Assembly (NCBI GenBank): GCA_964020085.1
Contig: OZ026604.1
Span: forward strand, 28,918,618 to 28,982,617
Direction of reading: 5' to 3'
Length of the DNA: 64,000 nucleotides
DNA from: Micromussa lordhowensis
Lineage: Eukaryota; Cnidaria; Anthozoa; Scleractinia; Lobophylliidae
The notes under the pieces are model-generated. The model searched no databases. It saw only the letters and a list, made by a program, of their open reading frames with translations, and had not been told where the DNA came from. This document shows, one piece after another, positions 1 through 12,864 of this stretch (its first letter is position 1; the number at the start of each line of letters is the position of its first letter). A program made the translations under genes and the position numbers.

Positions 1-1910
1 ATAGCATTTGTGTGGGGTCCAGAACATGACATTGCATTCCAAGCAGTCAAACAGGAAATATCATCCATGAGTGTGCTGAGATACTTCAACCCAAAGACAG
101 ATACAACCATTCAGACCGATGCATCCCAGAAGGGGCTGGGAGCTGCCCTCTTACAACACGGCCAGCCAATATGTTATGCTTCAAGGGCACTTACTGAGAC
201 TGAACAGAATTACAGCAATATAGAAAGAGAGACACTGGGTGTGGTGTGGGGGCTAGAGAAATTCCACTACTTCATCTATGGGAAACATTGTACCCTCCAC
301 ACACAGACCACAAACCCCTTGAGTCCATTTTTAAGAAGAAGCTCGCTCACTGCCCACCCAGATTGCAGAGGCTTCTCATAAGAGCCCTTAAGTACGACGT
401 CACCGTGAAATATGTCAAGGGATCAGAAGTACCCATCGCAGACGCTCTATCCAGGGTCACCCCTCAGCCCTGCATGAAAGCCGACCTGCCAAACCAAATC
501 AATGTCCATCACATTACAAGGACACTCCCAGCGTCGCCTATCAAACTACAACAAATAAGGGAAGAAACAGCAAAGGATAACACCCTAGCACTACTGAGAG
601 ATACCATATACGAGGGCTGGCCAAACAGTAGAAGTGAATGTCCCCTGCCATTATGTGACTTCTGGAACTTTAGAGAAGATCTCACAATTGAAGACGGGAT
701 CATACTAAAGTGTGATCGCATCATAGTACCGCCCAAACTAAGACCAGACATCCTGAAGACCATCCACCAGGGCCACCTTGGGGTGGGAAAATGCCTCCTC
801 AGAGCTCGTTCCGCTGTGTATTGGCCAGGAATCAAAAATGACATCACCCAATGTGTCAGCCAGTGTGAAGCTTGCCAGAAACACCAGAAGAGAATGCAAA
901 AGGAACCGCTGCTACAGCCAGAGCTGCCATGCAGGCCGTGGGAAAGACTGAGCTCTGACTTATTTGAATACAGAGGTCACCAGTATCTATTACTATCTGA
1001 CCATTATAGCAAGTTCCCGATCATTAGGAAGCTAGCTGGCACAAGTTCCCTTTCCATAATAAATCATATGAAAAGCATTTTTGCTGAACATGGAATCCCC
1101 TCCCAGCTCATAACGGACAATGGCCCACAGTACAATTGCCGAGAGTTTCGCCAGTTTACAGAAGCATATGGTATAGAGCATACCACAAGCTCCCCACTGT
1201 ATCCCCAGTCGAACGGATTTGCAGAGCGCATGGTACAGACCGTCAAGAACACACTACGCAAGTGTGATGAAGAAGGAGAGGACCCATACCTTGGAATACT
1301 GTCGTACAGAACCACACCAGTTGACCACCAATTAAAGTCACCCGCAGAGTTACTCAACAACAGGAAATTCCGAACCACCCTACCAGCCGCACAAAGAGCC
1401 CTCCTCGCCGGTAGTGACAGAGATCAAGTCAAAGAAAACCTTCATGAGCGACAGAAACAACAGGCGCAGTACTACAACCGTTCTGCGGGACCACCATTAC
1501 CACCACTACATGACGGCCAACACATCCGCCTGTATGACTCGCGTTCCAAGACATGGTAGCCAGGAACAGTCCAGGGACAGACTTGTGCACCAAGATCCTA
1601 CACAGTTAAATCGAGTACAACTGGAACCGTGTACCGCCGCACAAGATCCCAACTCAAACCTGATACTGCATTCAGCGACCATGCGAACACACAAGGGCCG
1701 TCAGTGAATCACCCTACGCCTAGTGACCAGGAGGCAGGACAACCTGGGCAACCAGCAGAACTGGCTAATGATGTAGCCACCACAAGGAACTCGCCGATGC
1801 CTGTCAAGAGACCCCCGGAGCCCACCACCATGGCTACGGCAGGACATGGACATGGATATGTAACCCGTTCAGGAAGGGTTGTAAAACCAAACATTAAACC
1901 TAGTCTGTGA
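1..1910 (+). pseudogene. Ty3/gypsy retrotransposon pol, 3' part (RNase H and integrase), broken
   Basis: This is the C-terminal half of a Ty3/gypsy Pol polyprotein; reverse transcriptase would lie left of the window. Order: RNase H (TDASQKGLGA motif near 115-150, continuing to about 470), integrase zinc-binding region (HQGHLG ... CQACQ-like HHCC near 765-885), integrase core with the acidic residues in SSDLFEY (about 955), ITDNG (about 1120) and FAERMV (about 1220), then a low-complexity C-terminal tail ending at 1908-1910. Two lesions are visible. The frame shifts near 299-308, where a CACACA run appears two bases too long. An in-frame TAG lies at 1557-1559, after which the same frame continues to about 1908. 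It lies antisense within MSH6 intron 4. The family assignment is secure; the element is not functional as read. Confidence 0.92.
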
Positions 1911-1942
1911 ACATTCGTTACAAACAATGTTAGAGAGGGAGA

Positions 1943-2283
1943 TGTCATATCACGTGACTTAATTTATGCCACGAGGCATTCTGTTGTTGTTTTGTACATG
2001 TTACGCTGTCCGCCATGTTGGACATGCCAGTTTACTTTAGGACATTCCGAACAGTTATAGTCATATTACAGTCTACTTAGAAAGCCTGTGTGTCCAGAGA
2101 ACTGTTCTGTATTCTATTACAATATGTACGTCAGACAAGTAAACCAACCAACAGTCAATCGACTGTTAGCTGATATATGGCCGTGTATTGACAGAGTGTC
2201 AGTCAATACTCAGCCGACACATCAACCAGGTGTCTGTCGATATATGGCTTCATAGTGTCAGACAACACAACCCACAGTAAACA
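1943..2283 (+). repeat. Candidate 3' LTR of the gypsy element, with polypurine tract just upstream
   Basis: The pol frame stops at 1910 and is followed by a purine-rich stretch (1932-1942, AGAGAGGGAGA), the usual plus-strand primer, immediately followed by TGTCATATCACGTGAC, a TG-starting LTR end. The 3' boundary is uncertain: I chose the CA at about 2283, but an earlier CA near 2135 is also possible. No second LTR copy is in the window to fix the length. Confidence 0.5.
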
Positions 2284-2355
2284 TGATCAGAGTCCTGTAT
2301 AGCTTATAAAGGGAATTTGATGCCCTTTCCATAATGTCATAAACTAAATAAGAAC

Positions 2356-5300
2356 CTTTTCTGAAATATCTTCTATATCCTCTTCTGATTGGGTTTCGTC
2401 TTCTAACTCATTTTCATCAACTCCGCTACTACAGCTCTCATCACTATCCTCTCCGTCTGGTTTATAATCATCTGAAATAATATTTTGACAAGAAGACAGT
2501 CTCAATTTGTATGTCTGTGGTGTTGTGGTGTTGCAATAAAACAAAACTTTGCACTTGTGGGAACTCAATCACAAAACATGGATAAGCGGCCTACGCACAC
2601 GCAAAACGCACGCACCATTTTCGCACAAAAGTGTGCGACAATGCGCGTTTGCATGCATTTGCGAAATGCGCGTGTTTCCTTTTGTTATTCACTCTCATAA
2701 CTGTGCTTTGTGTGGCATTCTTCTTTACAACAGAAAACAAAACAAAAGGCAATTCCCACAAACGCCACTAAAAGGATATCTCCACCGACAAAGCAACAGC
2801 CAATACGTTTTTCCTTTGCCGTGTTTTTCGATCGGGCTCTACAATCATATCACTGAACGAATGAAAAACTAAGTTTGAATTTTCATATATCTGGTTATAC
2901 AAGTCATAAGCAAGTGCTTAGAACGGGAAAACACGTTGTTGTTGGAGTTTTAATTTTTTAATGAAATTTATTTTGATGCACCAGACATGATCAGTGCTTG
3001 CGAGCGAACTTGAATTATGTTGTTTTCAACACGACATGCGACGCAACATTTGTTGTTGTCACGATTTTGTGACGTAAAGTTTGAGAAAAGAAACTGATTC
3101 TTATCTCTTATTCTGTAAGGCGTAAGAAAGTGCTTTAAATGGGAAATGTTTCTTTGTTTAGCTTTTATTGGAAACAAAATCTATATTGATGAGACAGACA
3201 ACAATTTTTGTGAGCGTTGTATGAAAAGTCAGACGGGCGATGCGTCATGTGTGATAACAGATTCTTTTGATGATTTTTCGATGGGAAGTTTTGAATTTTC
3301 ATATCTCTGGTTCTACAAGGCGTAAGAGAGCGCTTGAAACAGGAAAGTGTTCTGTCGTTTAAGCTTTTTTTTGAAATGAAATTCATTTTGACATGCCAGA
3401 CATGAAGAGTGTTTGCGAGCGAATTGTAATAATGACAAGCGACGCGTCATGTGTGATAACAGATTCTTCTGCCGATTTCGCGACAGGAAGTTTTTAATTT
3501 TCGTATCACTAGTTTTATAAGGCGCAAGAAAGCTCTTGAAACGGGAAAATGTTCCGTTGTTTAAGCTCTTTTTTTGAAATGAAATTCATTTTGACGTACT
3601 AGACAAGACAAGTTTTCGTGAGCGAATTGTATGATATATCTGGTTTCATAAGGCATAAGAAAGCACTTGAAACGGGAAAATGTTCCGTTGTTTAAGCTCT
3701 TATTGGAAATGAAATTATTTTTAACGCACCAGACAAAACGGGTTTTGGTGAGCAGATTACATCTCTCATTTTTACAAAGACATGCGACTTGCGTCGATTT
3801 GTGTGACAATTCTTTTGACGATTTCGTGACAAGAAGTTTTGAATTTTCATATCTCTGGTTTTACAAGGCGTAAGAAAGCACTTGAAACAGGGAAATGTTC
3901 CATTATTTAAGCTCTTATTGGAAATGAAATTATTTTTGACCCGCCAAACAAGACGGTTTTTGCGAGCGGATTACATCTCTCTCATTTTTACAAAGACATG
4001 TGACTCTCGTCGACTTGTGTGACAATAATAGTAACTGATTCTTTTGACGATTTCGCGACAAGAAGTTTTGACTTTTCATATCTCTGGTTCTACAAAGCAT
4101 AAGAAAGTGCTTAAAACGGGAAAGGGTTAATATTTTAACACGTCCGACGTAAATATTGGGCGAGCAAATTGTTGCCATGTTGTTTTAATCAAGACACGCG
4201 ACACGTCATGTGTGATTTCGTAACTGGAAGTTTGGAATTTTTATCCTTGGTTCTTGACGGCTTAAGCATACGATATAATGTAATTCAGCTTGAATTAGAG
4301 AGCATCGATGCTGTGTCTGGCGAAACATGACGACAAACAGCTATCAAAACTAACAATAAAATAACTACAATAGGCGAACAATAGGCTAACTCATAAATAC
4401 TAATGACTTTGGTTTGTGTGCATATTTCATGCGAGTGTCAAAGACGCAGACGCATGCGTGTTTGACACGCAGGCGCGTTTTACATGCGCATTTTGGGCCC
4501 AATATCTTTGACCTGTACTGTATATAGTTCAGATCATAATGATATATACTAAAGGCATCTGAAGCCAAGTTTTGATCAATACCCTTGGTCGATACCTTCG
4601 ATCGACATCCCATCGATACTTGCTCAACACTCCATCGACACTAAACCAGCAGTTAGTCGACAGTCGGCTGAGTGTTGACCATTGACAGAAAATTAGTCAA
4701 CTCTCAACCAACAGTTGACCAACATGTCAATGGAGTATCAACCGAGGTGTTGATGAAGTGTTGATTGAGTATCTATCTAGTTTTAATCAATGGTCAATCA
4801 AGGATATCGATCAACACTTGACTGCAATGTCTTAAGTACACATGATCCCTTAGTTCTTCACCTGCTGAGTCTCCTTCTGAGCCAGATTCTATAACTCTCC
4901 TTTTCTTCACTTTATTATTCTTTGACGCAGCTTTCCTCTTGGGGCGTTTGTTGTTACACTAAATACAGAAATCAAACACAATTTAGTAACATTGTAACTG
5001 AAATTAACATTACAAATCTCCAGGTATTACTTTACAAAGGGGGTATAATCAAAGAAACCAACATGGCAATGTTTAAGATTTCCATGATAAAAGTAATGGG
5101 CTTAAAGTGGTACTATGATAAAAATCGCATCTTTCCTATTGAAGCCATTTTATAACATAAACAAGTAGTCTGTATGAGAAGAAAAATGCTGTTTACTTTT
5201 TTCAAATATCTCTTTTCATTCCAGAGATATTCAAGTTTTTAAAATATGCAAATTAGCCAAGTGATGACATCATATTCTCAATCTAATTTTGCTCATGTAT

Positions 5301-8300
5301 GATGAAAAAAGATATCTCAACCAATTTCTATTAGAAATGTTTGATTCTTTGCAGTAAGATTCTACTAACAGTACTACACAATACGAGCTTAAAAGTTTTG
5401 TTACCATGGCAACATACTGGGTTCCAGATCTCCCCAAAATTAAAGGCATTTCTGGCTACCCTCAGCATCCATTTTCATATTTGCAAATGGTGCCTTGTAT
5501 GCATGATCCAGCAGGCACATAATAATGTTAGCTAGGGTTTGTGGCCCCGTTTAGTGTTTTTCGAGCTGAAAATCACTAACATATCAAAATCAAGTGGGTG
5601 GGGACTGGAAAAGTGTGAGTTGCCATGGGAACAGAACGTTTTATAGCCGTAGGTGTGTTTCCTGTAGAACTATTAGCCTGCCAAGTTTCAATGGTCTGCG
5701 GTGCAAATTGGCCAAGATAGCTCTATTTATATACTTGAGATAATATTGGGATGAGTATATGACGTCATCAGTCATCTCATTTGCATAGATTCAGATTTTT
5801 ATTATCATGCACTATTTACAAAATATAACAAGATCAACATTTACAGAAATTACAAGAAATACAAAAAGAAAGAGATTAAACAATACATAACCAGAAAAAT
5901 TGTGCTCAGTGACCAAAGTAGCATTAGCTTTCGTGTTGGTCACTGACACGTACAAAACAATAACATGACACATCAATTAGTTACAATAGAGATAGAAATT
6001 ATATACATATATGAACAGTAAATGCATAGAAAGATGGCAGATCATAGATAAGCTAATATACAGGTTGTTCAGAAGATTGCATGTTTAAAAGGTATAGTTT
6101 ATATTGATTGCAGAAGGAAGTGTATGGCAGTCTTTTAATATTTGTTGGAATAGTTTCCCAAAGTTGAGATGAAACAAAAGCGAAAGTAGAGGTCCCATAA
6201 TTATTATTTGCTTTTGGCCTATGAAAATTTAATTTAGAGGCAAATCTGGTATTGTAGGTGTGTATCTCAGAGGCTCGCGTAATTTACACATTATTCAATA
6301 TCTCCGAAACTAATGCAGGTATTTGCAAACTGTAAACGGCGTTTTTATTCTTTCATGGAGTTCTATGTGATACACCTAAAATATCAAGTGGTAAAAATTT
6401 TATCATAGTACCACTTTAATAGCAATAAGTTATTATAACATTCCTAAGCTACATGTACTCTGGGATTAACAGGTAACCAAAGTAAAAGTTGTGAGTAGGG
6501 AGGGACAGGAAGCCAGCCGCTAGAGGTAAATTAGATGAGACAAGTACATGTACATGGGGTAAATGGTGTGTTGGTGAAAAGCAGGATTCCCAAATTTTTA
6601 GAAACCAGAACAAATACATGATACTCTCCAACAGAAAAAGGTAGAGCTGGCAGCCTAGAGAAAAGGGTACATGTGTGTGAACATGAGGTGATCACACCCC
6701 GTTTTCTCCCAACTAACTTGTTTATTTTTTGCTAAATTGCAGTTTGACATTATTCGAGGTCTAAATTCCACAAAAAGAAGTCTCTTGAATCTCTTCACTA
6801 CCTTTTTCCCAGTAAGCTCATCATCACCACTGTTCTTCCTTTTCTGTTCATTCTTTTCTTTGCTTGGGCTCTCATCTTCTGACAGCATGGTTTGATCACG
6901 ATCGTCGTCATCATCTTCCTCCTCATCAGAAGCCAAACAGTTAACAAGCTCCTTTCTTTGTTCTAATGAAAGCAACACAGCTTCTTCAGCTTGCTGGACT
7001 GCATTTCTAACAGTTGGGTCCATTACATGACTATTGTGACCATTCAAGAAGGGTTTGACTTGTCTAAAAGAAAAGAGCATAAAGGTTAATCAACAGAAGG
7101 TTCTCTCAAGTTCAGCCACACTGAACCTGACTAAGACCAAATTTCTTAGCGATAACCTCAAGGCAAAGTCGAGTAAAATGCTTGTCAGACAACCTGTCTC
7201 TAAGCAAGTTTCTTCTACAAAACCTCTCCATGTACACATTGATGAAAAACTAAGCTAGAATACCCATATTGACAGTGTTTCAATTGCAGGAAAATTTCTT
7301 CAGCTCAAGGTTTAACTAAGCGCATTCGAAATTTCGTACCATTCTACACTCTTTTGAACATCTTCATTGGTTTGGTAAAGCCCCAGTTTGACTATTGCAG
7401 CTTACTATGGGAATGCTGCAGTACAAGTCTCGCCAAAAAACTTCAGAAGCTGCAAAACCATGTGGCTCGTATATTGCTGTCCACCGCTTATGATTCTAGT
7501 GCTACAGACCTGTTCCAAAGACTTCACTGGAAAACGCACGGAATTAGATGCTTTTTACCAAGGCCATTATGATGTTCAAAACTTTGAATGGAGAGACTCC
7601 GATTCAGATTATTTATCAAATGTGTAGTTCCAGAAAATATCCATACCCCCCCACGGAAGGGATTTTTCGTATGACCCCTCCCCCCCTCTGGACTTTCCAA
7701 AATCGGCTCCCAGGATAAACCCCCCACCGCTCCGGAAATTCCATTTTAGCCTCTCACCCTCTGGAAATATTATCATTCCTTGTGGAAACTGAAAATAAGC
7801 TATTTTTTTTAGTGCAAGATACCGGATTTTGATCTTTATATTTTTTTCCCGAAAAACTGTGAGTAACACATCGCCAGAAGGTATGTCGCCGAGAATTTGC
7901 GATATGAAAATTATAGATTTAATCCCGTCAATTCCGCTTCATAATTTAGGCAAAACAGCGGTTACTAAAAAAATTCATTTCCAAGACCGTTGAGAGAGAA
8001 ATGCTCACAAGAAACGCTTTACACCGCACCAGTTTATAAAGCAAAACAATCAAAACAACCATGGATAGTAACAACGTAATTAAAATTTTTCAGTGCCTGT
8101 TTTGTTTCAAATTTAGGCCGATCAAATCGTTGTACGTATATATCTGAAAGATTCAATTTCATCTGGAAGCTGGAAAATCATAACTTTCCGGGCCTTCAAC
8201 AAAGATGTTACTGTTCTTTAACGTTTCTAATAAGTTAAATTTCCTTAGCCGTTCTTTGTAGTGGCCCTTGAAGCTGCGCTGTTATTTCGGTTGTCACTTG

Positions 8301-11300
8301 CAGCGCCAAATATTTTTCTTACGCAACCCTTTGCTCTTGATATTGCTTTTCACATTCAGTGTAATTTTGGAAGATAACTACGACTCCCTATAAGAACAGT
8401 AAAAAGAATGCGTCTTCGATTTTTTGTAGCCGTTCAATGTGATTAGATCTTTTTCGCGACAACTGGCGTCCCATTGACTGGCGGTGAAAATTTGACATGT
8501 CCCCGATTTCGAAATTTGCATATTAATTTAACTTTGCCGGCAATTTATTTCTGATGGCATTAGCCTATGGCAAACAGCCTTGTGCTGCACCTCTGAAAAT
8601 CTGCTTGAACCTGTAAAATTTTTATGAAACACTTTTTTTCATTCAAAGTTCTGTCGAAAATGACGTTTAAGCACCGTGCTTGCGTTTGCAAACAATAGCT
8701 TCACACTGTACTTGATGGAATGTAAACAAAACTTGTGTCAATGGATTTATGTTACTCAATATCATTCAGGATTACTTTAGGCTTGAATTTAAATGTTATG
8801 ATTTCTGCGTGATTCAAAACGGGTGTCCAACACTTTTTTGCCCTTTGTCCTCGGCTTTTATACGGAAATATTGGAGCAGCAAAGTCGTTTATTTATCTGT
8901 GATAATTTCTGCTGATTTCTATCGCACGCGGCTCGCTTTAAAAATATATTTACCAGCTGAACTAGAATTGTTACTGTTCTGTTTTACTTGTTCAAGAATC
9001 ATTGTCAACGAGATAATAGGTCTGTTATCTACCGATTCCGAATTTCTGCTAATTCGATGTTGTGTACTCTTTCAGTTCAAACGCTATTTTTCACGCTTGC
9101 GACGACAACTTAAAAATGCGACGAAATCTTCCAGCTGAGACGATACAGATAGGAGTGACAGAAGTATTTGGTCAAGTTCAACAAACATATATTTTCAATC
9201 AGTCACGATTCACACGTCTATTTTCCACAACAAGCGATTCGATCTCTAGCCGCAACTCGGGAAATTGCGGACTCTTGTGGCGACAGAATTTCGAGCCTAA
9301 CCAACACAAAAATATTCATATTGTGCTTTAAATTAGCGAGATTTATTTTTTCTGCGTTCGTGACTCGAGAAGCTCAATGCAAACAACGAAACATTACGTA
9401 CAACCTTCCGGAAATTCCTGGGCCTATGACACCCTAGCCTGCGAACGCAGACGTATTTCCGGCTGTCACTGATTCCGCCGAAAATAACGTCTGCGAACTC
9501 GAGCCAGAGATTGATTTCCGTGACGTCAAAACTTTTGTTTTGTTGTTGACCAATAAAATTCACCGATGGAATATGACACTCGCGTACACGCGCGACTCCG
9601 CAGGAACCGGCGATAATATTTTAGAACTGGAACTCGTTCGCAATGAGCGCCATCGAAACACCGAACAAGATTTTAACTTCCGAGGTTTGGTTTCTTTGCA
9701 AGGCAAACGTTTCCAGTGAAGAAAAGATAAAGGTGTTTGGAAAAAGTACAGTGGCAATTCACTCATTAATTCTGCGTTGAACTGAAGTCGATCTGTCCGT
9801 CTACGTCGGGAGCGATCTTGCCGCCATTTGCTGCACCAAATGTTATAATCGTCTGCTTCGCTACAAAAGAGCTTTGGACAGAGTAGGAGAAATTGAAAAT
9901 GAAATCAAACAAGATTTCCCAAATGACGCTGGGCCCGGCCGTTTGATTAAAATTGCGTGCAAGTACAGTATGTAGATTCTTATCACGGATATCATATTTG
10001 TCCTCGTACGTTTTTCTTCGGAGACGCCGTAGCTTTACTTCGAGAAAGCTATACGTTTGTCTAGAGACGTTCTTATGTTGTTTGCATATACCTGATCGAG
10101 GTTATGTTTCTCGAGCTCGATGTATTGTTTTATTCCTCCTTTTGTTCGTTCTGACACCACATGATGCAAATGTAGCTGTTTATGCGCAAGTCTGTTGACT
10201 GCGTTATCTGTGTTGCCCGGCGTCACAATATATGATGCAAGTAAGCAACATGTTCACGGTAAATTTCATAGTTTGTCTCTCGAAAGCAAATTCTTGGAGA
10301 CATATCTTGCATTAGAAATAAGTCTAAACAATGCATAAACACGGGGAAAATTACAGAGGTGTCAAACTCTGCAAAGTGACATGCCGATAACAGCGGAAAC
10401 TATGCAGACTTTGCTATAGCACAGTCTAACGGCTCAGCTCTACTAAACATTAATCTTTATAACACAACATGAAGTGCCCTTCATAAACACGAGTGAAGCA
10501 ACAAAAAGGTCGAAAGACCGAACAGAGAACGGCAAATGTACAAATGTCACGAACCGTAGGAGTCGTGTAGGCCAGTCAACCTCATTTTACAATGGGCAAA
10601 GCCTGAAATACAACAGACTTTCCAAATCCAGTTGGAAGATTAACAAAAACAAATCGCAAGGCTTCCTCTTGATGCTTATTGAGGCTATCAAACCCGAAAA
10701 CATCGCACACTTTCCTGAACGCATCCTCCGCCATTTTTTAACACGCGTTTGCGAGAGCTCCACGCACGATTTCTACGTGTTACCTCTTCGGATATGCAAG
10801 GTGAAATGTGATTGGTTTACAAGAGCTGACGTCACGGAAATCGCTCTCGTGGCTCGCAGACGTTATTTTCGGCGGAACCAGTGACAGCCGGAAATACGTC
10901 TGCGTTCGCAGGCTTATGACACCCCCCACCCCCTGGAATTTCCATTCCCTTCCGTGGGGGGTATGGATATTTTCTGGAACCACACAATAAGGGACGCCAT
11001 GTTGTTAGTTCCCTCAAAACTAAAGTTCCTTAGCTTTGTCTTAAATTCAGCTAATGTTTTAGATACTACTCTAATATCAGTTGGAAGGCTACTCCAGAAT
11101 GCGGCATGGCTATAAGAGAAACTTTTTCGAACATGGTCACATTAGTGGAATCATCTTCAGTGTAATGTCAAAGCCATTAGATTTTTTATTAACTTTAAAA
11201 TTGAGATCAATCGCCTAATGTTCTCCTTGTACTCCCACACGGCAAACATGTAAATCTTTTTCAATCTTGTAACTGATGTTTCTACCAGGGGGGGGGGGGG

Positions 11301-11947
11301 GGGGTGCACAGAACTCACTGCCATTGTGTATGAAATTATCAGTAGGCTTATTAAGGACGGCAATTGAAGGACTTGGAGAGCAAGTTCGTCTAACAAAAGG
11401 ACAATTACTTCTGTTTACATATAGATTGTATCACAACTATACACCTATATCTTCATTGCATTGTTCAACTTAAATTTTCAAACTACAGCCGTAAACTCCC
11501 ATGTGTAATCGTATGCAAGATGTACTGTACGGTGCATGCAAACTTTAAGTTATCAAATTCCGGCCCCCATTCCTACCCTATATACCTTCGCTTCACCCAA
11601 GCTCTACTGGGAGGCTCTCCAAAGAACTGAACATGGCACTCATCTTTTCGCTCATATACTCCTAGTGTAGGATGATTACAGATCAAACTCGGCCACCAAG
11701 GATGTCCTTCGAGTTTCGCCCACAATATTCCACAGAGCTCAATTTTTGCAGCCGAACTTGATTCTCCGTTCGATTGCTTCGGAGGAGTTTTCTCTTTTCT
11801 CGTCGCCGCCTTTTCCCCATTAATTGGTGAGAAACCTTTTGCTCCTTCTTTCGGTGAATTGTTCTTCTTTTTCTCTGCTGTTTCGCCGCAGATAGGCGAA
11901 GAAGACTTCTTGGATTTTGGTGTAAAGTACGAAAAGAGAGTGGCCAT
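2356..11947 (-). CDS. MSH6: MSH6 (MutS homolog 6), 5' part, four exons, continues beyond left window edge
   Basis: MSH6 pairs with MSH2 to form MutS-alpha, the nuclear sensor of base mismatches. Exons (minus strand): 11947-11586, 7063-6802, 4958-4862, 2471-2356; the phases join correctly (362, 262, 97 and 116 nt). The start is the ATG at 11947. The protein opens with ATLFSYFTPK, a PCNA-interacting peptide of the type at the MSH6 N-terminus. A PWWP domain follows from about residue 70 (LCGILWAKLEGHPWWPSLI ... HVQFF ... RAWVKR) and spans the exon 1/2 junction. Exon 2 contains the conserved post-PWWP segment and an acidic run. Exon 3 gives KVKKRRVIESGSEGD, matching the basic KKRRVISDSES segment of vertebrate MSH6, and exon 4 is acidic. 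The lever, clamp and ATPase domains lie outside the window. Donor sites are GTATAT, GTAGTG, GTGAAG and GTTCTT; the exon 2 donor is the least certain. Confidence 0.9.
2870..4290. repeat. Diverged tandem repeat (about 205-215 bp unit, about 8 copies) in MSH6 intron 3
   Basis: The segment reading approximately ATATCTCTGGTTCTACAAGG, followed by a GAAACGGGAAAATGTTCC-like block and a TTTAAGCTC block, recurs near 2890, 3100, 3302, 3505, 3636, 3850, 4080 and (partly) 4243. Most spacings are 203-230 bp; two units are shortened. Units differ at many positions, so the array is old. Small ORFs inside it are meaningless. Confidence 0.85.
4540..4835. repeat. Cluster of short TCAACA/TCGAT-type imperfect repeats
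   Basis: This intronic stretch, next to MSH6 exon 3, is built of imperfectly repeated TCGAT, GTTGA and TCAACA words, many in palindromic pairs. A similar texture occurs at 2140-2280 near exon 4. No coding capacity is seen. Confidence 0.5.
5800..6290 (-). mobile_element. LINE 3'-end fragment (RT C-terminus plus 3' tail)
   Basis: Read on the minus strand, about 6245-6105 encodes NNNYGTSTFAFVSSQLWETI and onward, the conserved C-terminal LWETIP block that follows the RT domain of CR1/L2-type non-LTR elements. A non-coding tail runs to about 5800. It is 5'-truncated and lies in MSH6 intron 2 on the same strand as the gene. Confidence 0.7.
7100..7620 (+). mobile_element. Degraded non-LTR retrotransposon RT 3' fragment
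   Basis: Spread over two or three frames, the plus strand encodes pieces of the RT thumb/C-terminal region: NLTKTK..., HIDEKLS, NFVPFYTLLNIF, GLVKPQFDYCSLLWE, KKLQKLQNHVARIL and KAIMMFKTLNGETP. The order matches CR1/L2-like LINEs. Frameshifts near 7160, 7260 and 7540 make it a pseudogene. It ends at the left end of the TIR element beginning at 7621. Confidence 0.8.
7621..10986. mobile_element. DNA-transposon-like element with TGTGTRGTTCCAG terminal inverted repeats
   Basis: About 40 bp at 7621-7665 (TGTGTAGTTCCAGAAAATAT ...) is repeated in inverted orientation at 10942-10986. The interior has no recognisable transposase and holds the MULE-like element at 9435-10915. I cannot see a clear target-site duplication, so the unit may be a pair of ends brought together by deletion, or an old non-autonomous element. 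It lies in MSH6 intron 1. Confidence 0.6.
9435..10915. mobile_element. 1.48-kb TIR element with 9-bp target duplication (MULE- or hAT-like)
   Basis: The left end TAGCCTGCGAACGCAGACG and the right end (inverse of AAGCCTGCGAACGCAGACG) form TIRs that extend about 80 bp inward. The direct repeat ATGACACCC flanks both ends (9426-9434 and 10916-10924). A 9-bp duplication suggests Mutator-like elements; 8 bp (hAT) cannot be excluded. The interior shows no conserved protein. It is inserted near the right end of the 7621-10986 element. Confidence 0.65.
10991..11130 (-). mobile_element. Short LINE C-terminal fragment
   Basis: The minus strand reads KSFSYSHAAFWSSLPTDIRV followed by SKTLAEFKTKLRNF, the A/LWNSLP block near the C-terminus of CR1/L2-type RT proteins. 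No further LINE sequence is clear upstream on that strand. Confidence 0.65.
11288..11304 (+). repeat. Poly-G run (17 G)
   Basis: A homopolymer of 17 G within MSH6 intron 1. Similar G or C runs occur near 16008-16035, 24584-24598 and 44922-44945. They are prone to assembly length error. Confidence 0.9.
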
Positions 11948-12000
11948 GTTTATCTCTCTTCGATCAACTCACGTGAACAATTTTCCCGCGTTTCTTACAG
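11948..12000 (-). promoter_or_regulatory. MSH6 proximal promoter with E2F-like site and E-box
   Basis: Just upstream of the MSH6 ATG there is a CACGTG E-box at 11970-11975 and TTTCCCGCG, an E2F/DP consensus, at 11982-11990. E2F control is usual for replication-linked repair genes. The transcription start site is not identifiable. Element A begins only about 120 bp further upstream. Confidence 0.5.
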
Positions 12001-12128
12001 CAATCTAATGCGCCTGTGCAGTTCCATTTCAACTCGTTCCCAGACTCTCAAGTAGCGTCCACAGTAGTTTGGACTGTGCCGGGAGGGGTAAGTGGGTTTA
12101 TACCCCCTTCTACGGTGGCCCACAACTG

Positions 12129-12712
12129 TCACGGCAAAAGAAATAACCTCACGGTGAAAAGGAAAGCCTCACGGCAAAAGAAAAAGACTCACGGCAAAAG
12201 AAATAACTTCACGGCAAAAAGAAAAAGACTCACGGCAAAAAGAAAAGACTCACGGCAAAAAGAAAAACCTCACGGCAAAAAGAAAAAGACTCACGGCAAA
12301 AAGAAAAACCTCACGGCAAAAAGAAAAAGACTCACGGCAAAAAGAAAAACCTCACGGCAAAAAGAAAAAGACTCACGGCAAAAAGAAAAACCTCACGGCA
12401 AAAAGAAAAAGACTCACGGCAAAAAGAAAAACCTCACGGCAAAAAGAAAAAGACTCACGGCAAAAGTAAAAGACTCACGGCAAAAAGAAAAACCTCACGG
12501 CAAAAAGAAAAAGACTCACGGCAAAAGAAAAAGACTCACGGCAAAAGTAAAAGTCTCACGGCAAAAAGGAAAAACCTCACGGCAAATAGAAAAACCTCAC
12601 GGCAAATAGAGAAACCTCACGGCAAATAGAAAAACCTCACGGCAAATAGAGAAACCTCACGGCAAATAGGAAAACCTCGCGGCAAATAGAAAAACCTCAC
12701 GGCAAAAGTCAA
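12129..12712 (+). repeat. Left subterminal array of element A (about 28 copies of a ~20-bp unit)
   Basis: The unit is CTCACGGCAAAAAGAAAAAC with small variations (AAATAGA or AAAGTAA spacers). The first copy grows directly out of the terminal inverted repeat. Open frames across it (KKTHGKK-type peptides) are artefacts of the repeat. Confidence 0.95.
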
Positions 12713-12864
12713 AGTATGTCCTCACGTGGGGTTGGGGCGAGTTATCAAGGTGCACCATGGGATAAGAAAATGCAGTAAAGGGGTCAGCGGCTGCTCATCA
12801 CTTCCCGCCATTTGCGCCATCTTGGAACATTTGGGTCGAACATTTGAAGGAGGTCGTCAGGAAG

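Noticed and set aside
8749..9138. 129-codon frame inside the 7621-10986 element
   Set aside because: Composition is Phe/Leu-rich as in AT-rich noise, with no motif and no splice context.
12016..12609. 197-codon open frame of KKTHGKK-type repeats
   Set aside because: It is a translation of the ~20-bp subterminal array of element A; the array is also open on other frames and in the mirror arm.
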